Shown piece by piece: positions 35,185-47,357 of a DNA stretch of 64,000 bases. Numbering within the stretch: the stretch's first letter is position 1; each line of letters starts with the position of its first letter. Source of the DNA: Prostheceraeus crozeri (taxonomy: Eukaryota; Platyhelminthes; Polycladida; Euryleptidae); the NCBI GenBank assembly GCA_907163375.1, contig CAJQUW010009261.1, forward strand, positions 124,001 to 188,000. Reading direction: 5' to 3'. The notes beneath the pieces are model-generated. The model was not told where the DNA came from, searched no databases, and saw only the letters and a program-made list of their open reading frames with translations. A program made the position numbers and the translations under genes.

Positions 35185-35319
35185 ATGGCGGCTAAAAAGT
35201 CAAAAACGCTTGCAGTTCAGCCTGAAGAGGCTTCATCGGTACTTGTAGCATTGGCAATGATTCAAATCAAACTTTGCTCTCATCTTTTGTACTTCAAACA
35301 TAATAAAAAATTACATTAA
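35185..35319 (+). CDS. 44-codon open frame repeated in U1, U2, U3
   Basis: Begins MAAKKSKTLAVQPEEASS behind a good initiation context (CACTCATGG) and is identical in U1, U2 (39328-39462) and U3 (43489-43623). No family recognised. It may be the first exon of a lost transposon protein; conservation here only reflects recent duplication. Confidence 0.3.
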   Translation: MAAKKSKTLAVQPEEASSVLVALAMIQIKLCSHLLYFKHNKKLH

Positions 35320-36004
35320 GAACAACTTTTGGCTTTTAAACAACATTATGACAGCTATTTGATAAGGGTAGAGCCGCCATGGCATAAGTAAACTCAAAAT
35401 CAGCACGAAAAGAGATCCTTATTACTTGTGCAGTTGTTTGCAAGATTTCAATCTTCGCTGGTGTCTTCGCTGAAAATTAGCCGTTTTTGCAACAAGTGAT
35501 CTTACAAAATATTCTTTCGTCACTCCCTTGTGCTTCCGAAACTTTTTAGTAGATTTTTCTTTCATACTTTTCTGGCAGACGCTTCTTGAAAGACACGTTT
35601 TGGAGAGCATCAAAGCAGTCAGAACTCAATTCATAATAAACTCCGTAATTACGTATTGCAACTTTTTCGTCAGGCATTCCCACCAAAATTTATTTCTTAT
35701 TTCAAAACTTTTATTATTTGCGGTTCGTCAGTCACTGACTTCCTTATAGAAGAATCTTCTGATCAAGAGTCAAGCGGATTTTTAGAAAGCATCTGCTTTA
35801 AATTTTATCACCCTTAAAAATTGCAGGGTCTTTTAAGGTCCCCTAACAATCTGCGTAGCCTCATTCACAATTTTAAAAGAGCCCTACATAATCTAAACAG
35901 GTCCCACATGCTCTTATCTTTAAGGGTACCGGTCTCAATCCTATATGCCCTTTACAATCTCAAAGGGATGCTTCACAAAATCTCATGGGTCACTTTCAAA
36001 ATAT

Positions 36005-36690
36005 AAATGTGACCCCTTCACGATCTAAAAGGGGCCCCTTCGCAGTCTCAAAAGGGCCCCCTCACAATCTCAAAAGGACCCCTCGCGATCTATAAGGGGC
36101 CAATTCGCAGTCTCAAAAGGGCCCCCTCACGATCTAAAAGTGGCCCCTTCGCATTCTCAAGAGGGCCCCTTGCGGTCTAAAAGGGGGCACTTCGCATTCT
36201 CAAGAGGGCCCCTACGCAGTCTCAAAAGGGCCCCTCACAATCTCAAAAGGACCCCTCGCGATCTATAAGGGGCCCCTTCGCAGTCTCAAAAGGGCCCCCT
36301 TCACGATCTAAAAGTGGCCCCTTCGCATTCTCAAAAGGGCCCCTCGCGATCTATAAGGGGACCCTTCGCAGTCTCAAAAGGGCCCCTCACAATCTATAAG
36401 GGCCTCTTCGCAGTCTCAAAAGGGCCCCCTTACAATCTAATAGGGGCCCATTCGCAGTCTCAAAAGGGCCACTCGCGATCTATAAAGGCCCCTTCGCACA
36501 GTCTCAAAAGGGCTACTCGCGATCTATAAGGGCCCCCTCACGATCAAAAAAGGGGACGCTTCGCAGTCTCAAAAGGGCCCCTCGCGATCGATAAGGGGCC
36601 CCTTCGCAGTCTCAAAAGGACTCCTCGAGAGCTTAAGGGCACCCTCACAATATTAAAAAGCCCCACACCGCAATATCAAAAGGGTCCCCT
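36005..36690 (+). repeat. GGGGCCCC minisatellite of U1
   Basis: About 30 imperfect units of 21-23 bp alternating GGGGCCCCTTCGCAGTCTC, then AAAA, with GGGCCCCTCGCGATCTATAA and GGGCCCCCTCACGATCTAAAA. Strikingly GC-rich against the AT-rich surroundings, with a perfect GGGGCCCC palindrome in many units. Open frames across it are artefacts of the periodicity. Confidence 0.95.
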
Positions 36691-37930
36691 TCAAATATAA
36701 AAATCCTTGGCGTAACATTTTCTCACTACTTACTTTATTCAAAAAGAAAAACCGGAAATCCGGTTAAAACCGGAAGAGTGGCAGCCCTGGACTCAAACAA
36801 CTACTATTTTCAGAAGTACCGTTTCGAATGTTAGACAGAGTGTACTACAAAGACCCCTGTACCTATCCCTAATGCAAAATCAGCTTGAAGTTATTGAACG
36901 ATTGACGATTTCAGCTCGATGTAGACTACATATTATCGAATAATCTACACGTAGGCCTATGGATAATTTTACTTAACTGTTTCAAAGACAGCTTTCTTCA
37001 TTCCGTTCAAAAAATTTACATTCAAATTTATAATGCACTATTCTCGTGCAGCTCTGTCATTTCTTATTAATCATGCCATGACGTCACACGACACAATATC
37101 TCGTTCTTATCGAGAGGAATTTTCATGACACTACTAGGAGTTGCTGTTCAGCTGTTCAACGTTTGAAAGACTGCATAAGCAGAGCGGTCTGGTCACAGCA
37201 AATATCTTCATACAAAATTTGTGGATCAACGCAATCTTATAGTGTTGGCATGCATTTCCTAATTCATTTTCTTTGGGGGCCATTATTCTTTCGAGAAACC
37301 GATAATCTGTGGTAAAAAATCTTCCTTTCTGTGCTGTATACAAATATACCGAATGTCATAAATGATCATCGTCATGCAGGATGGAATGCCAGCGCACTAC
37401 CACAGACACATCGTAAATTATTTAAACAGCAATTTTCATAAATCTTAGATTGACCGTCATGGATGCCTTTGGATTGGCTTCCGATACCACCAGATTCATG
37501 CCTTTTGACTTATTTCTTTTGTGCACGTTTAAGAAATGGTGCATTGCAGTCATCCTATGCATTTGGATAAACTGGAAAACAAAAAATTAACACCGTTTTT
37601 CTGCAGATCGACGAGCGATTGCGTACAGGTATGCTCTTGCGCTGCTGACACGAAGAATTAGATTGTGTTTCGGGCAAATAGTGAGCAGGCATTATAGTGG
37701 CACTACTTTTAGCAACAGTTTTCCACTGAATCGTAAATAATTTACAGAGATAAATCTTTGAGTCGCTAATTGTTATTGAATCAACAACTTAGAAATTATC
37801 AAAGAGAGAATCCGCCACGTTAAATAAACAAAATAATTTGTAATCAATGTCACACAGAATAAATTGACAGCAAAAACAATCATATTTGCTCAATATGAGA
37901 AAACAAATCATAATCCGAAATACAGACATC

Positions 37931-39190
37931 TACAATAAATTTTCATACGATGATGAAAGTCATCCCAGTAGCCATTTATAATAGAATATAATGCTTACTA
38001 ATTTAGATTATTAATTGAAGTAGTCCTAATGAGGACTGATGGCGTTCTCCTGTCCGCAAGTGTACAAAGGCAATGCTACTGTAACCATTGGATTAATCAG
38101 TTCTCAAAAGAACTCAATGTAGCTTTCTCGTGGCAACGAATTAAAATTGATCAGCTTTGGCCCAATATCTGGTAAAAATGGAAATCTTAAGACTTGTACT
38201 AATACCATAGATTCCAAACACTGCCGTATACACGTTCAAAACAGACGTCTAATATACTGTACCGACTACAGATGTTGATAGTGGAAATAGAATAAGACAA
38301 TGGTCACCATAGGTTAAGGAAATTAAAAATGGATATTATAAAACAACAGGAAACCGATGAATAGAAATTGGAAAAGTGGAGGTAAAATATGGAAATACAA
38401 CGATGCTACTACACCGATTACAAGTGAACTATATCTGACACTACACATGGTGGATAATGGTAAGAGTGGATAAATGGAAAGTGGATAATGGAGGTAAACA
38501 ATAGAACTACAATGACACTCTACTACACCGAAAGCAATGAAACTATACACACTATACCTAAGACTACACATGGAAAATACTATTTCTTCACTTGAATTTG
38601 TTATCGCCAGTTTCTTCATCCGTCTATAGTACTTCATGTAATTCCACATTTCTTCATTTGAATTACAATACATCGACCACTACTTCAGCTACCGATTAAG
38701 GGATATAAAACATAATACTGCAGTCCGTCAGTCATCAGCAGGTACTCGTCTAGTTGTGTTTCGACCCCTAACCTGAACACTCAAACCCAGACGAGCGGGG
38801 TCCCATACACAGTGGCTGACAAAATACTGAATAGGTAATGATATGTCTTGAAAGATATGTCACAAAGATAAATCAGACATCATTTAATTGTTGCGTTTCC
38901 CACATGTAAACTGATCCTGTCATTAAATTCATCCCATCAATAACTACAGTATGCTTTTTGCGATCCGCACATGTAAACAAATCCTGTACATCAATCTTTG
39001 CCTTTTCGATTCCCACAAGTAAACAGATCCTGTTCATCCTCGAATCCCATAAAGATGTAATCGCTGTGTGATAAATATGTAATCCGCCTTTACACAAACT
39101 TCGCCTCATACATCAAGACTAAACAATGGGAGCTCTCTCATCTCCCGTAAGCCACGCTAAGCGCTCTGTATTCACTCTTCACCGCCCCAA
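37931..39190 (+). other. 1.26-kb segment present in U2 and U3, absent from U1
   Basis: A non-coding stretch with two imperfect copies of an approximately 130-bp piece (GGAGGTAAAATATGG to ACTACACATGG, about 38380-38575). A core-promoter-like arrangement is present: TATAAAA at 38705 and TCAGTC about 25 bases further. The 116-codon minus frame in it is probably not coding. The second copy is at about 42078-43340. Confidence 0.5.
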
Positions 39191-40152
39191 TTAATGAAAT
39201 AAATACAGTTCAAATCTCATTCTCTAGAGCTCGTTTCCAAAATTTGAAATTTGCAAACACGCTAACAGATTTCCAAGCACATCCACCTACGATGGTCTGT
39301 GGAGTGAGTTGCTGATTCACTGCACTCATGGCGGCTAAAAAGTCAAAAACGCTTGCAGTTCAGCCTGAAGAGGCTTCATCGGTACTTGTAGCATTGGCAA
39401 TGATTCAAATCAAACTTTGCTCTCATCTTTTGTACTTCAAACATAATAAAAAATTACATTAAGAACAACTTTTGGCTTTTAAACAACATTATGACAGCTA
39501 TTTGATAAGGGTAGAGCCGCCATGGCATAAGTAAACTCAAAATCAGCACGAAAAGAGATCCTTATTACTTGTGCAGTTGTTTGCAAGATTTCAATCTTCG
39601 CTGGTGTCTTCGCTGAAAATTAGCCGTTTTTGCAACAAGTGATCTTACAAAATATTCTTTCGTCACTCCCTTGTGCTTCCGAAACTTTTTAGTAGATTTT
39701 TCTTTCATACTTTTCTGGCAGACGCTTCTTGAAAGACACGTTTTGGAGAGCATCAAAGCAGTCAGAACTCAATTCATAATAAAACTCCGTAATTACGTAT
39801 TGCAACTTTTTCGTCAGGCATTCCCACCAAAATTTATTTCTTATTTCAAAACTTTTATTATTTGCGGTTCGTCAGTCACTGACTTCCTTATAGAAGAATC
39901 TTCTGATCAAGAGTCAAGCGGATTTTTTAGAAAGCATCTGCTTTAAATTTTATCACCCTTAAAAATTGCAGGGTCTTTTAAGGTCCCCTAACAATCTGCG
40001 TAGCCTCATTCACAATTTTAAAAGAGCCCTACATAATCTAAACAGGTCCCACATGCTCTTATCTTTAAGGGTACCGGTCTCAATCCTATATGCCCTTTAC
40101 AATCTCAAAGGGATGCTTCACAAAATCTCATGGGTCACTTTCAAAATATAAA

Positions 40153-40845
40153 TATGACCCCTTCACGATCTAAAAGGGGCCCCTTCGCAGTCTCAAAAGG
40201 GCCCCCTCACAATCTCAAAAGGACCCCTCGCGATCTATAAGGGGCCCCTTCGCAGTCTCAAAAGGGCCCCCTTCACGATCTAAAAGTGGCCCCTTCGCAT
40301 TCTCAAGAGGGCCCCTTGCGGTCTAAAAGGGGGCACTTCGCATTCTCAAGAGGACCCCTTCGCAGTCTCAAAAGGGCCCCCTCACAATCCACAAAAGGAC
40401 CCCTCGCGATCTATAAGGGGCCCCTTCGCAGTCTCAAAAGGGCCCCCTTCACGATCTAAAAGTGGCCCCTTCGCATTCTCAAAAGGGCCCCTCGCGATCT
40501 ATAAGGGGACCCTTCGCAGTCTCAAAAGGGCCCCTCACAATCTATAAGGGCCTCTTCGCAGTCTCAAAAGGGCCCCCTTACAATCTAATAGGGGCCCATT
40601 CGCAGTCTCAAAAGGGCCACTCGCGATCTATAAAGGCCCCTTCGCACAGTCTCAAAAGGGCTACTCGCGATCTATAAGGGCCCCCTCACGATCAAAAAAG
40701 GGGACGCTTCGCAGTCTCAAAAGGGCCCCTCGCGATCGATAAGGGGCCCCTTCGCAGTCTCAAAAGGACTCCTCGAGAGCTTAAAGGGCACCCTCACAAT
40801 ATTAAAAAGCCCCACTCGCAATATCAAAAGGGTCCCCTTCAAAAT
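40153..40845 (+). repeat. GGGGCCCC minisatellite of U2
   Basis: Same 21-23 bp units as in U1, in almost the same order, showing that the whole unit was duplicated and not the minisatellite independently. Confidence 0.95.
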
Positions 40846-40936
40846 ATAAATCCTTGGCGTAACATTTTCTCACTACTTACTTTATTCAAAAAGAAAAACC
40901 GGAAATCCGGTTAAAACCGGAAGAGTGGCAGCCCTG

Positions 40937-43900
40937 GACTCAAACAACTACTATTTTCAGAAGTACCGTTTTCGAATGTTAGACAGAGTGTACTACAAAG
41001 ACCCCTGTACCTATCCCTAATGCAAAATCAGCTTGAAGTTATTGAACGATTGACGATTTCAGCTCGATGTAGACTACATATTATCGAATAATCTACACGT
41101 AGGCCTATGGATAATTTTACTTAACTGTTTCAAAGACAGCTTTCTTCATTCCGTTCAAAAAATTTACATTCAAATTTATAATGCACTATTCTCGTGCAGC
41201 TCTGTCATTTCTTATTAATCATGCCATGACGTCACACGACACAATATCTCGTTCTTATCGAGAGGAATTTTCATGACACTACTAGGAGTTGCTGTTCAGC
41301 TGTTCAACGTTTGAAAGACTGCATAAGCAGAGCGGTCTGGTCACAGCAAATATCTTCATACAAAATTTGTGGATCAACGCAATCTTATAGTGTTGGCATG
41401 CATTTCCTGAATTCATTTTCTTTGGGGGCCATTATTCTTTCGAGAAACCGATAATCTGTGGTAAAATCTTCCTTTCTGTGCTGTATAAAAATATACCGAA
41501 TGTCATAAATGATCATCGTCATGCAGGATGGAATGCCAGCGCACTACCACAGACACATCGTAAATTATTTAAACAGCAATTTTCATAAATCTTAGATTGA
41601 CCGTCATGGATGCCTTTGGATTGGCTTCCGATACCACCAGATTCATGCCTTTTGACTTTTTTCTTTTGTGCACGTTTAAGAAATGGTGCATTGCAGTCAT
41701 CCTATGCATTTGGATAAACTGGAAAACAAAAAATTAACACCGTTTTTCTGCAGATCGACGAGCGATTGCGTACAGGTATGCTCTTGCGCTGCTGACCGAA
41801 GAATTAGATTGTGTTCGGGCAAATAGTGAGCAGGTATTATAGTGGCACTACTTTTAGCAACAGTTTTCCACTGAATCGTAAATAATTTACAGAGATAAAT
41901 CTTTGAGTCGCTAATTGTTATTGAATCAACAACTTAGAAATTATCAAAGAGAGAATCCGCCACGTTAAATAAACAAAATAATTTGTAATCAATGTCACAC
42001 AGAATAAATTGACAGCAAAAACAATCATATTTGCTCAATATGAGAAAACAAATCATAATCCGAAATACAGACATCTACAATTAATTTTCATACGATGATG
42101 AAAGTCATCCCAGTAGCCATTTATAATAGAATATAATGCTTACTAATTTAGATTATTAATTGAAGTAGTCCTAATGAGGACTGATGGCGTTCTCCTGTCC
42201 GCAAGTGTACAAAGGCAATGCTACTGTAACCATTGGATTAATCAGTTCTCAAAAGAACTCAATGTAGCTTTCTCGTGGCAACGAATTAAAATTGATCACT
42301 TTGGCCCAATATCTGGTAAAAATGGAAATCTTAAGACTTGTACTAATACCATAGATTCCAAACACTGCCGTATACACGTTCAAAACAGACGTCTAATATA
42401 CTGTACCGACTACAGATGTTGATAGTGGAAATAGAATAAGACAATGGTCACCATAGGTTAAGGAAATTAAAAATGGATATTATAAAACAACAGGAAACCG
42501 ATGAATAGAAATTGGAAAAGTGGAGGTAAAATATGGAAATACAACGATGCTACTACACCGATTACAAGTGAACTATATCTGACACTACACATGGTGGATA
42601 ATGGTAAGAGTGGATAAATGGAAAGTGGATAATGGAGGTAAACAATAGAACTACAATGACACTCTACTACACCGAAAGCAATGAAACTATACACACTATA
42701 CCTAAGACTACACATGGAAAATACTATTTCTTCACTTGAATTTGTTATCGCCAGTTTCTTCATCCGTCTATAGTACTTCATGTAATTCCACATTTCTTCA
42801 TTTGAATTACAATACATCGACCACTACTTCAGCTACCGATTAAGGGATATAAAACATACCGGTAATACTGCAGTCCGTCAGTCATCAGCAGGTACTCGTC
42901 TAGTTGTGTTTCGACCCCTAACCTGAACACTCAAACCCAGACGAGCGGGGTCCCATACACAGTGGCTGACAAAATACTGAATAGGTAATGATATGTCTTG
43001 AAAGATATGTCACAAAGATAAATCAGACATCATTTAATTGTTGCGTTTCCCACATGTAAACTGATCCTGTCATTAAATTCATCCCATCAATAACTACAGT
43101 ATGCTTTTTGCGATCCGCACATGTAAACAAATCCTGTACATCAATCTTTGCCTTTTCGATTCCCACAAGTAAACAGATCCTGTTCATCCTCGAATCCCAT
43201 AAAGATGTAATCGCTGTGTGATAAATATGTAATCCGCCTTTACACAAACTTCGCCTCATACATCAAGACTAAACAATGGGAGCTCTCTCATCTCCCGTAA
43301 GCCACGCTAAGCGCTCTGTATTCACTCTTCACCGCCCCAATTAATGAAATAAATACAGTTCAAATCTCATTCTCTAGAGCTCGTTTCCAAAATTTGAAAT
43401 TTGCAAACACGCTAACAGATTTCCAAGCACATCCACCTACCGATGGTCTGTGGAGTGAGTTGCTGATTCACTGCACTCATGGCGGCTAAAAAGTCAAAAA
43501 CGCTTGCAGTTCAGCCTGAAGAGGCTTCATCGGTACTTGTAGCATTGGCAATGATTCAAATCAAACTTTGCTCTCATCTTTTGTACTTCAAACATAATAA
43601 AAAATTACATTAAGAACAACTTTTTGGCTTTTAAACAACATTATGACAGCTATTTGATAAGGGTAGAGCCGCCATGGCATAAGTAAACTCAAAATCAGCA
43701 CGAAAAGAGATCCTTATTACTTGTGCAGTTGTTTGCAAGATTTCAATCTTCGCTGGTGTCTTCGCTGAAAATTAGCCGTTTTTGCAACAAGTGATCTTAC
43801 AAAATATTCTTTCGTCACTCCCTTGTGCTTCCGAAACTTTTTAGTAGATTTTTCTTTCATACTTTTCTGGCAGAACGCTTCTTGAAAGACACGTTATTGG

Positions 43901-45016
43901 AGAGCATCAAAGCAGTCAGAACTCAATTCATAATAAACTCCGTAATTACGTATTGCAACTTTTTCGTCAGGCATTCCCACCAAAATTTATTTCTTATTTC
44001 AAAACTTTTATTATTTGCGGTTCGTCAGTCACTGACTTCCTTATAGAAGAATCTTCTGATCAAGAGTCAAGCGGATTTTTAGAAAGCATCTGCTTTAAAT
44101 TTTATCACCCTTAAAAATTGCAGGGTCTTTTAAGGTCCCCTAACAATCTGCGTAGCCTCATTCACAATTTTAAGAGCCCTACATAATCTAAACAGGTCCC
44201 ACATGCTCTTATCTTTAAGGGTACCGGTCTCAATCCTATATGCCCTTTACAATCTCAAAGGGATGCTTCACAAAATCTCATGGGTCACTTTCAAAATATA
44301 AATGTGACCCCCTCGCGATCTATAAGGGGCCCCTTCGCAGTCTCAAAAGGGCCCCCTTCACGATCTAAAAGTGGCCCCCTCACAATCTCAAAAGGACCCC
44401 TCGCGATCTATAAGGGGCGCCTTCGCAGTCTCAAAAGGGCCCCTCACAATCTATAAGGGCCTCTTCGCAGTCTCAAAAGGGCCCCCTTACAATCTAATAG
44501 GGGCCCATTCGCAGTCTCAAAAGGGCCACTCGCGATCTATAAAGGCCCCTTCGCACAGTCTCAAAAGGGCTACTCGCGATCTAAAAGTGGCCCCTTCGCA
44601 TTCTCAAGAGGGCCCCTTGCGGTCTAAAAGGGGGCACTTCGCATTCTCAAGAGGGCCCCTTCGCAGTCTCAAAAGGGCCCCTCACAATCTATAAGGGTCC
44701 CTTCGCACAGTCTTAAAAGGGCCCCCTTACAATCTAATAGGGGCCCTTCGCAGTCTCAAAAGGGCCACTCGCGATCTATAAGGGCCCCTTCGCAGTCTCA
44801 AAAGGGCCCCTCGCGGTCTAGAAGGGGTCCCTTCGCAGTCTCAAAAGGGCTCCTCGAGAGCTTAAAGGGCACCCTCACAATATTAAAAAGCCCCACTCGC
44901 AATATCAAAGGGTCCCCTTCAAAATATAAATCCTTGGCGTAACATTTTCTCACTACTTACTTTATTCAAAAAGAAAAACCGGAAATCCGGTTAAAACCGG
45001 AAGAGTGGCAGCCCTG
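40937..45016 (+). repeat. array unit U3 (4080 bp)
   Basis: Near-identical to U2 except for a rearranged minisatellite (44305-44922), in which blocks are in a different order, and small indels such as 5 extra bases at about 42858. Confidence 0.9.
44305..44922 (+). repeat. GGGGCCCC minisatellite of U3
   Basis: Same unit types with block order changed relative to U1 and U2, consistent with unequal exchange or replication slippage inside the minisatellite. Confidence 0.95.
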
Positions 45017-46409
45017 GACTCAAACAACTACTATTTTCAGAAGTACCGTTTTCGAATGTTAGACAGAGTGTACTACAAAGACCCCTGTACCTATCCCTAT
45101 TGCAAAATCAGCTTGAAGTTATTGAACGATTGACGATTTCAGCTCGATGTAGACTACATATTATCGAATAATCTACACGTAGGCCTATGGATAATTTTAC
45201 TTAACTGTTTCAAAGACAGCTTTCTTCATTCCGTTCAAAAAATTTACATTCAAATTTATAATGCACTATTCTCGTGCAGCTCTGTCATTTCTTATTAATC
45301 ATGCCATGACGTCACACGACACAATATCTCGTTCTTATCGAGAGGAATTTTCATGACACTACTAGGAGTTGCTGTTCAGCTGTTCAACGTTTGAAAGACT
45401 GCATAAGCAGAGCGGTCTGGTCACAGCAAATATCTTCATACAAAATTTGTGGATCAACGCAATCTTATAGTGTTGGCATGCATTTCCTGAATTCATTTTC
45501 TTTGGGGGCCATTATTCTTTCGAGAAACCGATAATCTGTGGTAAAATCTTCCTTTCTGTGCTGTATAAAAATATACCGAATGTCATAAATGATCATCGTC
45601 ATGCAGGATGGAATGCCAGCGCACTACCACAGACACATCGTAAATTATTTAAACAGCAATTTTCATAAATCTTGGATTGACCGTCATGGATGCCTTTGGA
45701 TTGGCTTCCGATACCACCAGATTCATGCCTTTTGACTTTTTTATTTTGTGCACGTTTAAGAAATGGTGCATTGCAGTCATCCTATGCATTTGGATAAACT
45801 GGAAAACAAAAAATTAACACCGTTTTTCTGCAGACCGACGAGCGATTGCGTACAGGTATGCTCTTGCGCTGCTGACCGAAGAATTAGATTGTGTCAAGCG
45901 GAATTTTAGAAAGCATCTGCTTTAAATTTGATCACCCTTAAAAATTGCAGGGTCTTTTAAGGTCCCCTAAACATCTGCACATATCCGATTACAATTTTAA
46001 AGATTCCTACATAATCTAAGCAGGTCCCACATGCTCTTATCTTTAAGGGTACCGGTCCCAATCCCATGTGCCCTCTACAATCTCAAGAAGTCTATTCATA
46101 TAAAAAAGAGCTCTTCAAAAGCTAAAACAGTTGCCCACTCGCAATATTGTGAGGGCCCCTTCGCAATCAAACAGGCCGCCTCACGATCTTAAAGGGCCCC
46201 TAAGCAGTTTCAAATGGGCCCCACCACGATTTTAAACGGCCGTTTCACAATCTTGAAGGGCCCACTCGCAATCTCAAAAGGGCCCACTTCAAAATATAAA
46301 ATAGTTCAAAATTTAAAATTATTTATTCCTTGGCAGAACATTTTCTCACTACTTACTTTATTCTAAAAAAACCGGAAATCCGGTTAAAACTGGAAGAGTG
46401 GCAGCCCTG
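45017..46409 (+). repeat. array unit U4 (truncated last unit)
   Basis: Follows U3 through the transposase remnant to about 45895, then jumps (GATTGTGT to CAAGCGGA) into the end of the pre-minisatellite segment. Its minisatellite (46148-46290) is short and strongly diverged, so this right edge is the oldest version of it. Confidence 0.85.
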
Positions 46410-46424
46410 CATATATTATTTCTT

Positions 46425-46910
46425 ATAGAATTTCCACCCCTAGCACAGCAATGAGCCATGAACGAATGCCAGAACACATGCTCTGCGTGTGTTTCTGGAG
46501 AAGATCTTAGGTTTGGGTGCGCACTCAATTACTGCAGAGCTGCTTCTACCGAAATAGTACCTGTAGAAGAGACTAAGTGAAGCAACATCTCGTCTGATGG
46601 AGAGCGGCTGCAGCTTATTAGCAAGTTTTTGACCCATACGATTCTTGACGCGTTTCTAAACCCGTTCAAGAAGTTAAGATGCGTTTTCGAGGCGCCGGAC
46701 ATCGAAGACGACAGATATCTACCGGTCACTAAGGAAAGAAGCAATACGTTTGTCGAGTTGATCAACAACTCCATGGGACTTAAGCTTCCTAAGGAGTCCC
46801 TGATATCAGACTATCGAATGCCTTGGAACTATCCAAATATCCAGGAAAACTCATCTTGTCTCACCTTGTTTATCAAGGACATGACTCTCATGTTCAGTAA
46901 TGCATGACCT
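46425..46910 (-). pseudogene. jockey-like LINE, C-terminal end
   Basis: The minus frame includes LSIRRDVASLSLFYRYYFG followed by a P-rich stretch and FSRNTRRA. This is the conserved end of jockey-type LINE proteins: R-R-x-V-A-S-L-x-L-F-Y-R-Y, then R-x-T-R. A neighbouring frame carries the preceding ELLINSTN region, so there is at least one frameshift. The same sequence in shorter form occurs at 31020-31150 and 31680-31830. Confidence 0.75.
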
Positions 46911-47357
46911 GAGTAATGTATGAACTAATAGTATTGTAATGCACTGACTTTAATTTTGTCCGCTAACCCCATCTTACGTTGATTACTAAATTAAATGAAA
47001 TGTATATAGAATTGATTCTATCCATTTGAATTCGATTGGAAAAATCTTGTCGTCCAAACCCCTGTATTAGAGCTCTTTTTGTAAATATCATGAGAAATAG
47101 AGCACATGGCCCCTACTAGAGAACAACTAGCTCTCAAGAATGAAAAGTCTCCAAATACAACATTTTGTAGAGTGCCACTGTCTTCAAATAAAAAAGTGTG
47201 AACTTGCGTGGAAATTGGTATTTATATTAATATCCTAATAAATAGGATAGTTCCTTTCATCAAAGAGCACAAATAATTTACACACATTAGTATGTATGTC
47301 AAGAATACATATACACTAGGAGTATCATAATTTCATGAGCAAATGTGAAAATTCATC
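46911..47357. other. non-coding sequence
   Basis: Nothing recognised between the LINE end and the hAT element. Confidence 0.4.

Larger units (their letters stand above)
34138..36789 (+). repeat. array unit U1
   Basis: Same order as U2 but without the 1.26-kb segment that U2 and U3 carry: the sequence passes from CAGACATCTA straight to AAATTAATGAAAT at about 35042. Contains the minisatellite at 36005-36690 and the right end at 36789. Confidence 0.85.
36790..40936 (+). repeat. array unit U2 (full length, 4147 bp)
   Basis: Starts GACTCAAACAACTACTATT and ends GAGTGGCAGCCCTG. Contains the decayed transposase (37117-37685), the 1.26-kb segment (37931-39190), the 44-codon frame (39328) and the minisatellite (40153-40845). 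Differs from U3 by scattered substitutions and homopolymer indels. Confidence 0.9.
32416..46409. repeat. tandem array of a transposon-derived unit of about 4.1 kb
   Basis: The array begins with CAGGGCTGCCACTC (32416, again at 32662) and ends with GAGTGGCAGCCCTG (46396-46409). The same right end recurs at 36776-36789, 40923-40936 and 45003-45016. Units are a partial U0 (32939-34137), U1 (34138-36789, lacking about 1.26 kb), full U2 (36790-40936) and U3 (40937-45016), and truncated U4 (45017-46409). U2 and U3 are nearly identical over 4 kb. Each unit contains, in order, a dead DDE transposase, a variable segment, a small open frame, a GC-rich minisatellite, and the right end with CCGGAAATCCGGTT repeats. 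Confidence 0.9.

Noticed and set aside
35422-35613. Basic 63-codon minus frame present in U1 and U2
   Set aside because: Lys/Arg-rich but no motif; lost by indels in U3; probably chance.
36314-36529. Repeated open frames with SQKGPSRSI-type repeats (also 40462-40677, 44371-44694)
   Set aside because: They arise from the 21-23 bp GGGGCCCC minisatellite; no start context or independent conservation.
38323-38673. 116-codon hydrophobic minus-strand frame duplicated at 42467-42817
   Set aside because: Identity only reflects the tandem duplication; the opposite strand is a simple non-coding repeat and composition is atypical.
38700-38830. Possible solo LTR with TATA box and a TGGCTGAC primer-site-like sequence
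   Set aside because: No second LTR, no target duplication and no clear tRNA match; kept only as a promoter-like arrangement.
35185-46300. Short regularly spaced repeats as a possible CRISPR-like array
   Set aside because: Spacers are themselves repeats and the genome is eukaryotic; it is a minisatellite.
32408-46417. Target-site duplication around the whole array
   Set aside because: Flanks ATTATTGT and CATATATT do not match, so the outer ends are not from one simple insertion.
31020-46910. One LINE split by the 4.1-kb array
   Set aside because: The minus-strand order would be C-terminus before reverse transcriptase, so the two flanking LINE parts are separate copies.
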